From NCBI RefSeq assembly GCF_900007165.1, contig NZ_CYGY02000002.1:62001-126000 (forward strand): a stretch of 64,000 nt of DNA, given 5' to 3'. The stretch is from Paraburkholderia piptadeniae. Its GTDB lineage: Bacteria > Pseudomonadota > Gammaproteobacteria > Burkholderiales > Burkholderiaceae. Positions within the stretch are counted from its first letter, which is position 1; the number at the start of each line of letters is the position of its first letter. Under the pieces are notes generated by a model. The model was given only the letters and a program-made list of their open reading frames with translations. It ran no database searches and was not told where the DNA came from. Shown piece by piece: positions 9,500 through 18,592 of this stretch. The position numbers were made by a program, and so were the translations under genes.

Positions 9500-9534
9500 A
9501 AAAAGGACTTGCGAAGAACACGTGGCAAGTCCTT
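9500..9534 (-). terminator. Terminator-like hairpin, minus strand
   Basis: AAGGACTTGC / GCAAGTCCTT form a perfect 10-bp stem with a 12-nt loop, followed on the minus strand by five T. It lies about 95 bases beyond the tRNA-Phe terminator and upstream of queC, so which transcript it ends is unclear. Confidence 0.7.
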
Positions 9535-9627
9535 GATAAAACGTGATTTTATCACGCGGAGCCTTGCGCCGCTCGCGGCGCGCCGCGCGATGTCCCGCGG
9601 CGAATCGGCATATCGTCCGCACATAGG

Positions 9628-9660
9628 AAAAGCCCCAGGAATCTTGCGATTTCCTGGGGC
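9628..9660 (-). terminator. Terminator of tRNA-Phe
   Basis: GCCCCAGGAA / TTCCTGGGGC form a 10-bp stem with a 9-nt loop and four T on the minus strand, 8 bases downstream of the tRNA 3' end. Confidence 0.8.
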
Positions 9661-9667
9661 CGAATCC

Positions 9668-9743
9668 TGGTGGCCTGGGGCGGAATCGAACCACCGACAC
9701 GCGGATTTTCAATCCGCTGCTCTACCAACTGAGCTACCGGGCC
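9668..9743 (-). tRNA. tRNA-Phe (anticodon GAA)
   Basis: A complete 76-nt cloverleaf with encoded CCA. The D arm is GCTC/GAGC, the anticodon stem GCGGA/TCCGC holds the loop TTGAAAA with anticodon GAA, and the T arm is GGTGG/CCGCC. The acceptor stem is GGCCCGG with CCAGGCC, so position 5 C faces 68 A, a single C-A mismatch in an otherwise fully paired stem. Confidence 0.96.
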
Positions 9744-9757
9744 AACGAAGAAGCGAG

Positions 9758-9786
9758 AGTATAGCAAGCGATTTTCTGTTTCTCAA
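9758..9786 (-). promoter_or_regulatory. Sigma-70 promoter of tRNA-Phe
   Basis: TTGAGA-N17-TATACT on the minus strand, with the -10 box 14 bases upstream of the mature tRNA 5' end. Spacing and both hexamers are near consensus. Confidence 0.72.
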
Positions 9787-9827
9787 GCCCTTCCCGAAAA
9801 AACTTCCAACCGAAAAAGGCCCTCTGC

Positions 9828-10517
9828 CTACTCGCCTTTGTTCTTGCCGAGATCGACGCCCAGCTGCTTGAGCTTGCGATACAGGTGCGTACGTTCGAGC
9901 CCGGTCTTCTCCGCGACGCGCGTCATGCTGCCGTTCTCGCGCGCGAGGTGATACTCGAAGTACGCTCGCTCGAACGCATCGCGCGCGTCACGCAGCGGAA
10001 TATCGAACGAAATCGACGCTGTCTGCGCCGACAGCATGCCGCCGCCCATGTTGTCCGCGGACATCATCGGCAGCGCCGCCGCCGATGCCACAGCCGACGC
10101 ATTCGCAGCCATCGCCGGCTTGGCCGCCATGCCGCCCGCAGCGGGAGACGCGCTACCGCGCGCAAGCCCCTGCTCGACCGCCTTCAGCAGCTTTTGCAGC
10201 GCGATCGGCTTTTCGAGGAAGTTAAGCGCACCGATCTTCGTCGCTTCGACAGCGGTATCGATGGTCGCGTGGCCCGACATCATGATGACGGGCATCGTCA
10301 GAAGCGCTTGCGCGGCCCACTCCTTGAGCAGCGTTACGCCATCGGTATCGGGCATCCAGATGTCGAGCAGCACCAGATCAGGTGCCTGACGAAGCCGGTA
10401 GTCACGCGCCTCCTGTGCGTTTTCCGCGACTTCCACGACATGTCCCTCGTCGCTCAGGATCTCCGAGAGCAATTCCCGGATGCCCATTTCATCATCTACC
10501 ACCAGGATGGTTGCCAT
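9828..10517 (-). CDS. NtrX-like response regulator lacking the AAA+ domain
   Basis: A 229-residue protein with an N-terminal receiver domain (phospho-acceptor Asp52 in LLDIWMPD, conserved Lys in FLEKPIAL near 103) and a C-terminal Fis-type helix-turn-helix, LERTHLYRKLKQLG, very like that of NtrX. The central sigma-54-activating AAA+ ATPase of true NtrX is missing. In its place is an Ala/Gly/Met-rich linker of about 60 residues. It cannot be a standard sigma-54 activator and probably works like RegA/PrrA-type regulators. It abuts the kinase gene with no spacer (kinase stop then ATG). Confidence 0.9.
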   Translation of the reverse strand: MATILVVDDEMGIRELLSEILSDEGHVVEVAENAQEARDYRLRQAPDLVLLDIWMPDTDGVTLLKEWAAQALLTMPVIMMSGHATIDTAVEATKIGALNFLEKPIALQKLLKAVEQGLARGSASPAAGGMAAKPAMAANASAVASAAALPMMSADNMGGGMLSAQTASISFDIPLRDARDAFERAYFEYHLARENGSMTRVAEKTGLERTHLYRKLKQLGVDLGKNKGE

Positions 10518-12932
10518 TTACGCTGCCCTTGTCTGCACTGTTGCTTTTGTCTTTCCCTGCGGCGCGCTGCCGTGCACCGCCTGCGGCCCGCTTCCAGGCG
10601 CCGCAGCATTGTTATCTGCGAGTTGAAGGAAGAGGATGGAAATTTGCGCGCCTTCGATTACGTCGCCTGCTTTCAGACGATTGCGTATATCGATTCGTGC
10701 GCCGTGTTCATCGACGATCTTCTTGACCATGGCAAGTCCGAGACCTGTACCTTTGGCTTTGGTCGTCACATAAGGTTCGAACGCGCGCGTAAGGATGCGC
10801 GCGGGGAAGCCCGGACCGTTGTCCGACACGGTCAATCGCACTGCGACGCTCACTTTGCCGTCTGCATCGGGATCGCCATATTCTACTGTCCTCGTCTCGA
10901 GCAACACACGGGGGTGCTCGACATCGGCGACAGCATCCTGCGCGTTCTGAAGCAGGTTATGGATCACCTGACGCAATTGCGTCGCGTCTCCGCGTATAAC
11001 GGGCAAGTCCGCCATTTCGACGACAATCGCGCTCTTGCCCTCTTCGATTCCGTACAGCGTGAGCACTTCGCTCACGAGTTCGTTCAGTTGCAGATTCGCG
11101 AGCACGGCAGGTGGCGTGCGCGCATAGTCGCGGAAATCGTCGACCATCTGCTTCATCGCCGCAACCTGATTCACGATTGTAGTAGCGCCACGTTTCAATA
11201 CTTCGGCATCCGACGGCGCGAGCTTGTCGGAGAGCTTCATCTGCAAGCGTTCAGCGGAAAGCTGGATCGGCGTCAGCGGATTCTTGATCTCGTGCGCGAG
11301 ACGCCGCGCGACTTCGCCCCATGCGATCGAACGCTGCGCGGAGATCACGTCGGAAATATCGTCGAACACGACGACATAGCCGGACGTCTCTTCATCGTCG
11401 CTGTCGTTGCCCGCCGCCGATACGAGCCGCGCGCCGCGCGCGAGCAGCGTCAGCGGATCGGTTTCGCCCGGTATTTGCAGGGCCATCTGCTGCTGCCAGT
11501 GTCCCGTGTCGTCCTGATCGCCGCCCGCTGCTTCGAGATCGGCAAACGCCTTGCGCACCATCGCGCCGAATTCGCTCAACACGCCAATGCGCTCGAGCGA
11601 CGAACCGAGCATCGACGCGAACGGCTGGCGGAAGATGCGTTCCGCGCCGCGATTGACCGTCATCAAACGAAACTGCCGGTCGAACACGAACACGCCCGCT
11701 GTCAGGTTCGCGAGAATGCTTTCGAGGTAAGCCTTCGAATGTTCGAGCGCGACGCGGTTGGCCTCGACGGCTGCACGCGCTTCCGACAACTGCCGCGTCA
11801 TCGCGTTGAACGACTGCGTGAGGAAGCCGAGTTCGTCGCGCGACTTGATTTCGCGCTTCGGCGTGTAGTCGCCTTCCGTCACTTCTTTCGTGCCCTGCGC
11901 GAGCAGGAACAGCGGCCGCGCAAGCTGATTGCCGAGCGCGAGAGCAAGCATCATCGCGATGAAGGTTGCGAGAAAGAGCGCGAGCGTCAGCGTGCCGATG
12001 TACATCTTGCGCAGGCCTGTGCGCCCGATCGCCTTCTCCTGGTACTCGCGATATGCGCGCTGTACGGCATCCGCATTGCGCGCCAATGTCTGCGACACCG
12101 GCTGCGTGAGTTGCAGGAAGCGCTCAGTGGGTTGCAGCAGCGACGCGTTGGTGTCGGGAATGCGCTGCACGATGCGCAGACGCAATGCACCCTTTGCGCC
12201 GCGCGCTTTGGGATCGCCGTCCACTTCGCCTTCGATCGACGCGAAGCCGCGGCCGCGCGCCTGATCGATCATCATCGGCGTGGGCAGGTCGCTCGGCACG
12301 AGCGATGCATAGTTGCTCGTCGCCTGCGCGACGACGTGCATGTCCGGCGCCGCGCCCGACATGCTGCGCGTCGGCTCGACGATCGTCGCGTCCTGCACGC
12401 CGAACTGATCGCGCAGACGCAGCAGAGTGAGCGTCGTCCCTGCGGAATCGGCGCTCGCGAGCTGCTCGGCCATCAGACGGCCCTTGGTCTGCAGATCGGA
12501 CAGCGATGCGTCGAGCATCCCGCGTCCGAGATTCAGCCCCGACGTGAGCGCGGTTTCGACATTCACGTCGAACCACGACTCGATACTGCGCGACACGAAC
12601 TGATACGACACGATGTAGATGATGCCGCCCGGCACCACGCCGACGAGCGCGAAGAAGAACGCGAGCTTCGCGAGCAGCCTCGTGCCGAATTTGCCCTTGC
12701 GTAATCGCGTGACGATGATCACCACGAGCACTGCGACGATCAGCATGAAGATCAGCGCAACCGCGACATTGGCCGCATAGAGCCAGCCATAGTAGCGGTC
12801 GAAGAACTCGGTGTTCGCGCTCGCCGCCGCGAGCAGCACGAGCAGCAGGACGGCCGTGACGGCCACCGTCGACACGAGCAACCGGACGACAATGCTGCTG
12901 ACACTGGTGGCGCGGCGCACTTTATTTAGCAC
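10518..12932 (-). CDS. NtrY-like sensor histidine kinase
   Basis: An 804-residue inner-membrane kinase with the NtrY architecture. There are three N-terminal membrane helices (about 14-36, 52-74 and 88-110), an extracytoplasmic sensor of about 200 residues, a fourth helix near 310-335, then HAMP, PAS, HisKA (His in RRLAHEIKNPLTP near 580) and HATPase_c with N, G1 (DNGPGFP) and G2 (GTGLGLAMV) boxes. It is paired with the directly abutting response regulator. Its start overlaps the end of the DUF4390 gene by 11 bases, so the group rsmB-DUF4390-kinase-regulator looks like one transcript. Confidence 0.94.
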   Translation of the reverse strand: MLNKVRRATSVSSIVVRLLVSTVAVTAVLLLVLLAAASANTEFFDRYYGWLYAANVAVALIFMLIVAVLVVIIVTRLRKGKFGTRLLAKLAFFFALVGVVPGGIIYIVSYQFVSRSIESWFDVNVETALTSGLNLGRGMLDASLSDLQTKGRLMAEQLASADSAGTTLTLLRLRDQFGVQDATIVEPTRSMSGAAPDMHVVAQATSNYASLVPSDLPTPMMIDQARGRGFASIEGEVDGDPKARGAKGALRLRIVQRIPDTNASLLQPTERFLQLTQPVSQTLARNADAVQRAYREYQEKAIGRTGLRKMYIGTLTLALFLATFIAMMLALALGNQLARPLFLLAQGTKEVTEGDYTPKREIKSRDELGFLTQSFNAMTRQLSEARAAVEANRVALEHSKAYLESILANLTAGVFVFDRQFRLMTVNRGAERIFRQPFASMLGSSLERIGVLSEFGAMVRKAFADLEAAGGDQDDTGHWQQQMALQIPGETDPLTLLARGARLVSAAGNDSDDEETSGYVVVFDDISDVISAQRSIAWGEVARRLAHEIKNPLTPIQLSAERLQMKLSDKLAPSDAEVLKRGATTIVNQVAAMKQMVDDFRDYARTPPAVLANLQLNELVSEVLTLYGIEEGKSAIVVEMADLPVIRGDATQLRQVIHNLLQNAQDAVADVEHPRVLLETRTVEYGDPDADGKVSVAVRLTVSDNGPGFPARILTRAFEPYVTTKAKGTGLGLAMVKKIVDEHGARIDIRNRLKAGDVIEGAQISILFLQLADNNAAAPGSGPQAVHGSAPQGKTKATVQTRAA

Positions 12933-13512
12933 GTTCGGTCACCGTGAAAGTAAAACGCTTCCAGTCGGAAGCAAGGTTCCAGTCGCGGTTGTTGACCGCG
13001 TCGATCTGGAACGGCTTGGGCATCAATGCGATATCGAGTTGCATACGCACCGATGCGTTGTACGTTTCTCCCGCATGAACCTGGTTGCGATCGATCACGT
13101 GCCACGACGTGACATGCTTGATGACGGCCAGCGCCTCGTTGAGCGAGGCGAAGCCGAGTTGCAGGCCGCCCGTCGATACGCGGTACTCGCGCGTGAGCGG
13201 CTGGAACGATAGTCGAATGCTTTGCGATACGCTCACCGGCTGTTCATCGAACCAGTACCAGCGCGGCCGGCTCAGTTCGAAGTCCGTTGTGAAGTAAAGC
13301 GGTATGCCTTTGTTGACGGCATCTTCGAGATTGCTGTTCAGCTCGAAGTCGAAGCGCGCGTCGAGGCTCCACCCGCTGCCGTCGGATTGCAGGGACGCGC
13401 GCTGCACGGCGATCGATTCGGCACGCGCCGGTCCGGCTGCCGTGAGGCAAAGGGCTAGCGCAATCCAGAGCGCCGCCGCGAGCCGTAGCGGAAGAAAGCG
13501 TTTGATGATCAC
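12922..13512 (-). CDS. DUF4390 exported protein
   Basis: A 196-residue protein with a signal peptide (VIIKRFLPLRLAAALWIA..., cleavage near ARAES) and a single DUF4390 domain. I start it at a GTG overlapping the rsmB stop (GTGA). The upstream open frame runs antisense-like through rsmB and is not coding. Members of this family regularly sit between rsmB and an ntrY-like kinase in betaproteobacteria, so it may provide a periplasmic signal to the kinase. That role is inferred only from position. Confidence 0.85.
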   Translation of the reverse strand: MIIKRFLPLRLAAALWIALALCLTAAGPARAESIAVQRASLQSDGSGWSLDARFDFELNSNLEDAVNKGIPLYFTTDFELSRPRWYWFDEQPVSVSQSIRLSFQPLTREYRVSTGGLQLGFASLNEALAVIKHVTSWHVIDRNQVHAGETYNASVRMQLDIALMPKPFQIDAVNNRDWNLASDWKRFTFTVTERAK

Positions 13513-14933
13513 CGTTTCTGAAAGCGCGCGTAGAAGAATCCGTCGTGGTCTAAGCTCGAACCAGTGCTTTGTCCGGCGCGGGCGCCAGCCGAAACATCGG
13601 CGGGCGCGCGGGCGACTGCTGGGAGCAGTTGCCCCGGCGCGTCCAATCGTACCGCATCCGCGTGTCGGTTTCCAAACCACTCGGCCTGCAACTCGCCTTC
13701 TTCGGGAAAGATCGAGCACGTAACGTACAGCAATTCTCCGCCCGGTTTGACGAGCGGCCACAGCGCTTCGAGAATGCGGCGCTGTTCTTCGACGAGCGCG
13801 GGAATGTCCGACGCGCGGCGCAGCCAGCGAATGTCCGGATGGCGGCGCACGATGCCCGACGCGGAGCAAGGCACGTCAGCGAGAATGCGATCGAATGGCT
13901 GATCGGCGGCGTCGTGCCATTGAGTGGGATTGCCTGCGTCGCCGATGCGCACGTGCGCGTTCAGCTTCACACGCTGCAGATTTTCGCCGATACGCCGCGC
14001 GCGCGTCGCATCGCTTTCGAGCGCGATCAGGTCGATGTTCGCGAGTTCGAGCAGATGACCCGTCTTGCCGCCGGGCGCCGCGCACGCATCGAGCACGCGC
14101 ATGCCGTCGCGCACGCCGAGCCATTGCGCCGCGAGCTGCGCACCCGCGTCCTGCACGGAGACGACGCCTTCGTTGAAGCCCGGAATCCGATCGACGGGCA
14201 TCGGCGCGTCAAGACGCACCGCGTGATCGCCGATCTGTGTCGCCGGAATCTGATGCTCGCGCAACGTTTGCAGATACGCATCGACTGTCGCGTGACGCGC
14301 GCTCACGCGAAGCGTCAGCGGACCCTGGCTGTTGCCAGCGGTGAGAATGTCTTGCCACGCATCGGGCCATGCTTTGCGAACGGTGTCGATCCACCAGACG
14401 GGGTAGTTCCAGCGAGCGACTTCATCGTTCTGCGCGTCGGCCAGCAGCGATTCACGTTCACGCAAGAAGTTACGCAGCACCGCGTTGACCAGCCCCTTCG
14501 CGAACGCAAACTCGCGCCGCGCGCCGATCGTATTCACGGCCTGATCGACGACCGTGAACGGCGCGTAGGCAGCGTTGCTCTCTTCATCGACGAGCAACGC
14601 GAGCGCGCAGACCAGCACGTGTCCGACATGCGGCGGCGGTGCTTTGCGCACGAGCTTCGCGACTAGCCATTCGGCCGTGCCGAGCCGGCGCATCGTTCGG
14701 TACGCGATGTCTTGCACGGCGCCACGCGACGCCGCCGCGACACCTTCCGGCAGCGACATGAAAATCGAATGCAGGGCTGCGGGCAGTGCCGCGCCCAGGC
14801 GAACGGCGCCGACCGATTGGGCTGCGCAGTCGAGCGCGAAGGCGAGCGATTCAGGCGCGAGATGCAATGTCGACAGACGGGTGTCGCGCGAACGCGGCGG
14901 CGAAATGGGACGCTGAGAAGGCTTTCGGGTCAT
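13509..14933 (-). CDS. rsmB: 16S rRNA (cytosine-967-C5)-methyltransferase RsmB
   Basis: A 474-residue protein with an N-terminal NusB-like RNA-binding domain (about 30-165) and a SAM-dependent methyltransferase domain. The SAM-binding motif ACAAPGGKT is at 283-291. The two catalytic cysteines typical of RNA m5C enzymes are Cys356 in DVPCSASG and Cys406 in LLYVTCS. It methylates C967 in the small-subunit rRNA. The first 30 residues are Arg/Ser-rich and could include non-family sequence. Confidence 0.95.
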   Translation of the reverse strand: MTRKPSQRPISPPRSRDTRLSTLHLAPESLAFALDCAAQSVGAVRLGAALPAALHSIFMSLPEGVAAASRGAVQDIAYRTMRRLGTAEWLVAKLVRKAPPPHVGHVLVCALALLVDEESNAAYAPFTVVDQAVNTIGARREFAFAKGLVNAVLRNFLRERESLLADAQNDEVARWNYPVWWIDTVRKAWPDAWQDILTAGNSQGPLTLRVSARHATVDAYLQTLREHQIPATQIGDHAVRLDAPMPVDRIPGFNEGVVSVQDAGAQLAAQWLGVRDGMRVLDACAAPGGKTGHLLELANIDLIALESDATRARRIGENLQRVKLNAHVRIGDAGNPTQWHDAADQPFDRILADVPCSASGIVRRHPDIRWLRRASDIPALVEEQRRILEALWPLVKPGGELLYVTCSIFPEEGELQAEWFGNRHADAVRLDAPGQLLPAVARAPADVSAGARAGQSTGSSLDHDGFFYARFQKR

Positions 14934-15069
14934 GAACGGGCGGAAAACGGGCGCTTACGGAGGGTGTCGCGCAAACGCCACATTGTAGCGTGACGCCGAC
15001 CGGGGACTGGCGCGCTGGCCTTCGACGGTCTTTCGAAGCACGTCAGCGATGGCGCGGATTTCGAGCCAG

Positions 15070-15104
15070 AAAAAAAAAGGGGCGAGTCCAACTCGCCCTT
15101 TTTT
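15070..15104. terminator. Terminator downstream of htpX
   Basis: GGGCGAGT-CCA-ACTCGCCC hairpin flanked by eight A on the left and six T on the right, giving a minus-strand terminator for htpX (stop at 15150). It is symmetrical and would also work on the plus strand. Confidence 0.85.
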
Positions 15105-15149
15105 GCGCTCCCGTCGCGGGATGCCCTGCAGAACGATCCCAGCGTTCGT

Positions 15150-16007
15150 TTATTCGAAGCGCCCCGTGCGTGCCATCTCCATCAGACGCGCAATGCGCTC
15201 CTCCGTTGACGGGTGCGTCGAGAACAGGTTCTGGATGCCACCGCCCGATAGCGGATTCATGATCATCATCTGCGCGGTGGCCGGGTGCGCCTCGGCCGTC
15301 GGGAACGGGATGCCGTTCGCGTAGCGGTGGATCTTGTCGAGCGCTGACGCGAGCGCCTGAGGGTCGCCCGAAATCTGCGCGCCGCCACGGTCCGCCTCGA
15401 ACTCGCGCGCCCGCGAAATCGCCATCTGGATCAGCGCGCCCGCGATCGGCGCGAGAAGCGCGACGGCAATGCTCGCGATCGGGTTTGCCGGGCGGCCATT
15501 CTCGTCGCGGCCACCGAAGAACATTGCAAAGTTCGCGAGCGCGGAAATCGCGCCTGCCATCGTTGCCGAAATGGTCGAGATCAGGATGTCGCGGTGCTTC
15601 ACGTGCGCCAGTTCGTGCGCCATCACGCCGCGCATTTCACGCTCGGACAGCGCGCGCAGAATGCCCGTCGTCGCGGCCACGGCCGCGTGTTCGGGATTGC
15701 GGCCCGTCGCGAATGCATTGGGTTGTTCTTCGTCGATCAGGTAGACGCGCGGCATCGGCAGATTGGCGCGCGTCGCCAGGTCGCGAACCATCCGGTAGAA
15801 CTGCGGCGCGCTCGTTTCGTCCACTTCCTGCGCGTTGTACATGCGCAAGACCATCTTGTCCGAAAACCAGTACGAAAAGAAATTCATCCCGAGCGCGATC
15901 AGCAACGCGAGCATCATGCCGCGCTGGCCGCCGATCATGCCGCCAATCACGATGAAGAGCGCCGTGATTGCGGCCATCAGCATCGCGGTTTTCACCCAGT
16001 TGAACAT
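15150..16007 (-). CDS. htpX: Membrane zinc metalloprotease HtpX
   Basis: A 285-residue inner-membrane M48 protease involved in quality control of misfolded membrane proteins. The zinc-binding motif HELAH is at 131-135 and the third ligand Glu lies in FEADRGGA near 212. Two membrane helices at the N-terminus (about 7-25 and 31-47) and two after the active site match the family. It stands alone between terminator and LysE-type gene. Confidence 0.95.
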   Translation of the reverse strand: MFNWVKTAMLMAAITALFIVIGGMIGGQRGMMLALLIALGMNFFSYWFSDKMVLRMYNAQEVDETSAPQFYRMVRDLATRANLPMPRVYLIDEEQPNAFATGRNPEHAAVAATTGILRALSEREMRGVMAHELAHVKHRDILISTISATMAGAISALANFAMFFGGRDENGRPANPIASIAVALLAPIAGALIQMAISRAREFEADRGGAQISGDPQALASALDKIHRYANGIPFPTAEAHPATAQMMIMNPLSGGGIQNLFSTHPSTEERIARLMEMARTGRFE

Positions 16008-16111
16008 ATCCAGAACTCCTTGCCCGTCACGCGGATCTTTATTGATGCCGCCAATTCGCGGCGAACGATTGTAAGCGAACTGTTAGATATGGACGAGCGG
16101 GAAAAATTCAA

Positions 16112-16753
16112 TCACCGCGTTGCTGTGGCGAGCTTGATGCCAAGCCCCACGAATGCACTGCCGACGCCGCGATCCAGCCACTTCTTGACGCCCGGCTTAC
16201 CGGAGAACTTGCGCGTGACGCTGCCCGCAATCCACGCGACGAAGCTGTTCCATACCATGCTCATCGCAACGAAAACGACACCGAGCGTGAGAAACGCGAA
16301 GGTCTTGTGGTCGCTGCCTGCGGACACGAACTGCGGAAAGAACGACACGAAGAAAAGCACGACCTTCGGGTTCAGCACGTTGGTCCAGAAGCCTTGCAGG
16401 AAAAGCTGGCGCAGCGACTTCGGCGCGCCGGTCGCGCGCGCAGCGCCTGCCGCCTCGGCAGCTTCCGGCTTCATCAGGATGAGCCGCACGCCCAGGTAAA
16501 TCAGGTAGATCGCGCCGACGAACTTGATCACGGTGAACGCGGTCGCGGACGCGGCCAGCAGCGCCGTCAGCCCAAATGCGCAGGCGAGCGAGTGCACGCA
16601 GCATCCCGCCGAAATGCCCAGCGCCGACATCAGCCCCGCGCCGCGCCCTTGCGCGACGCTTCGGCCGACGATGTAAGCGGTGTCGGGACCGGGCGTGACG
16701 TTGAGCAGAAAAACGGCGGCGATGAAGAACTCGAAATGGGTGATGCCGAACAT
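16112..16753 (-). CDS. LysE/RhtB-family amino-acid exporter
   Basis: A 213-residue protein with six hydrophobic helices and the family motif NVTPGPDTAYIVGRS at about 18-32, the usual LysE signature. These carriers export amino acids such as lysine, homoserine or threonine using the proton gradient. The substrate cannot be assigned from sequence. It lies between fmt and htpX on the same strand. Confidence 0.9.
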   Translation of the reverse strand: MFGITHFEFFIAAVFLLNVTPGPDTAYIVGRSVAQGRGAGLMSALGISAGCCVHSLACAFGLTALLAASATAFTVIKFVGAIYLIYLGVRLILMKPEAAEAAGAARATGAPKSLRQLFLQGFWTNVLNPKVVLFFVSFFPQFVSAGSDHKTFAFLTLGVVFVAMSMVWNSFVAWIAGSVTRKFSGKPGVKKWLDRGVGSAFVGLGIKLATATR

Positions 16754-16855
16754 GGAAACCTCTTCAGGCAGGGTTGCATCGAAGATTCTAACGCTCCGGA
16801 CGAAGTCGGCGTGACCTGGCCGAATGGCAGATTGCGCCGCCCGATAACCTGTCGC

Positions 16856-17839
16856 TTATTGTGGCTGCACGAGGTCGAAATGCTGGCCGGCAGCAAGCGT
16901 CGACCCGGCCAGGAAATCACGCACGGCGAGGCGTTTGCCGCCGGGCTTTTGCAGTTGCGCGATGCGCAGCGCGCCCTCGCCGCACGCCACGACGATGCCT
17001 TCCGGCGTCACATCGACAATTGCGCCGGGCTCGGCGTTGCGTGGCGCTTCGACCGCGCACGCCGACCAGATTTTCAGCACCGTGCCGTCGAGCGTCGCCG
17101 CGCCGCCGGGGAACGGATCGAACGCGCGCACCTGCCGCGCGAGTTCCGCTGCAGGACGGCGCCAGTCGAGCGCCGCCTCGTGCTTGCCGATCTTCTCGGC
17201 GTAAGTCGCGCCATCGGCGGGCTGAGGCGTCGAAGCGAGCTTGCCGCTGCGCTCCAGTTCGATCAGCGCATCGACGATCAGCTTCGCGCCCGCTTCGGCG
17301 AGACGGTCGTGGAGCGTCGCAGTCGTATCGGTGTCGTGGATCGGCATGCGCACTTCCGAAATCATCGCGCCCGTATCGAGGCCCGCGTCCATCTGCATCA
17401 GCGTGATGCCCGTTTCCGCGTCGCCTGCCTCGATCGCGCGGTGGATCGGCGCGGCGCCGCGCCAGCGCGGCAGCAGCGAAGCGTGAATGTTGATGCAGCC
17501 GCGCGGCGGAATATCGAGCACTTCCTGCGGCAACAGCAAACCGTAAGCGGCCACCACCATCACGTCGTGCGGCGTGGCGCGCAACTGGTCGATGGCGGTC
17601 GCAGCTTCCGCCGGAAATTTGCCGCTACGGCGCAACGAGGGCGGCTGCGCGACTTCGATGCCGTGCTCCTGCGCATACCGCTTGACGGGGCTCGCCTGCA
17701 GTTTCATGCCGCGGCCCGCCGGACGGTCCGGCTGGGTGAGGACGAGCGGCACCGGAAAGCCGGCCTCATGAATCGTGGCGAGCGCCGCGGCGGCGAATTC
17801 CGGCGTGCCGGCAAAGATGACGCGCAACGAATGGCTCAT
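16856..17839 (-). CDS. fmt: Methionyl-tRNA formyltransferase
   Basis: Formylates initiator Met-tRNA with 10-formyl-tetrahydrofolate. The 327-residue protein has the catalytic Asn117 and His119 in [15 protein letters not shown] and Asp155 in MDAGLDTG, followed by the C-terminal tRNA-binding domain. It lies four bases after def, the usual def-fmt pair that adds and later removes the formyl group. Confidence 0.97.
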   Translation of the reverse strand: MSHSLRVIFAGTPEFAAAALATIHEAGFPVPLVLTQPDRPAGRGMKLQASPVKRYAQEHGIEVAQPPSLRRSGKFPAEAATAIDQLRATPHDVMVVAAYGLLLPQEVLDIPPRGCINIHASLLPRWRGAAPIHRAIEAGDAETGITLMQMDAGLDTGAMISEVRMPIHDTDTTATLHDRLAEAGAKLIVDALIELERSGKLASTPQPADGATYAEKIGKHEAALDWRRPAAELARQVRAFDPFPGGAATLDGTVLKIWSACAVEAPRNAEPGAIVDVTPEGIVVACGEGALRIAQLQKPGGKRLAVRDFLAGSTLAAGQHFDLVQPQ

Positions 17840-17843
17840 GGCG

Positions 17844-18347
17844 TCACATTGCGTGCGCGAGCTTTTTCATCTTGCTCTTGATGCGCGTCTGCTTGAGCGG
17901 CGACAGATACTCGACGAACACGCGGCCCATCAGGTGATCCATTTCGTGCTGGATGCAGACGGCGAGCAGCCCTTCGCAGTCGATCTCGAACGTTTCGCCT
18001 TTCTCGTTCAGCGCGCGCACGCGCACTTTCTCGGCGCGCTCGACGTTGTCGTAGATGCCCGGCACCGACAGGCAGCCTTCCTCGTTGATCTTCTTTTCGT
18101 CGCTCGACCAGAGGATTTCCGGATTGATGAACGCGCGCAGCTCGTCGTGCGTGTCCGACACGTCGATCACGATCACGCGCTCGTGCACGTCGACCTGAGT
18201 TGCCGCGAGACCCACGCCGGGCGCGGAGTACATGGTCTCGGCCATGTCTGCAACGAGCTTGCGGATACGGTCATCGACCTTTTCGACCGGCTTCGCGATC
18301 TTGTGCAGACGCTTGTCCGGGTAATTAAGAATGTTGAGTAAAGCCAT
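17844..18347 (-). CDS. def: Peptide deformylase
   Basis: Removes the formyl group from new polypeptides. A 167-residue metalloenzyme with all three motifs: GVGLAATQ (44-51), EGCLS with metal ligand Cys92, and HEMDH (134-138). I start at [15 protein letters not shown]. An in-frame ATG-less extension of 30 codons upstream is unlike any deformylase N-terminus. Confidence 0.97.
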   Translation of the reverse strand: MALLNILNYPDKRLHKIAKPVEKVDDRIRKLVADMAETMYSAPGVGLAATQVDVHERVIVIDVSDTHDELRAFINPEILWSSDEKKINEEGCLSVPGIYDNVERAEKVRVRALNEKGETFEIDCEGLLAVCIQHEMDHLMGRVFVEYLSPLKQTRIKSKMKKLAHAM

Positions 18348-18592
18348 GGTCCTGAAATTGATTGGGCGCCGACGCAGTTGAACACAGTCGCGCAATAGCC
18401 ATTCGGCCAGGTTGTTCGCCGATCGCGACACGCACACGATAGATGGTGACCGAACCGTATCGATTCAATGCCCAAACGCATGTCGGCCGGCGCGCGCGAA
18501 CGCGGCGCAGCAGTGGTTTCGGTTTATTTCGGATGATGAAAATTTTAGCATGGCGACCGCCAGGCCGGTTGCCGTGCGCGAGGACGCAAGCG

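Larger units (their letters stand above)
9322..9667. other. Intergenic region between queC and tRNA-Phe
   Basis: 346 bases without a credible gene. It contains, from right to left on the minus strand, the tRNA-Phe terminator, a TGATAAAA-N5-TTTTATCA palindrome (9534-9554), a second terminator-like hairpin, a candidate queC promoter, and a hairpin GCCGGCA-CCGA-TGCCGGC (9377-9394) in the presumed queC leader. I see no preQ1 riboswitch. Confidence 0.6.

Noticed and set aside
9322..9500. PreQ1 riboswitch before queC
   Set aside because: No H-type pseudoknot pattern visible; only a simple 7-bp hairpin.
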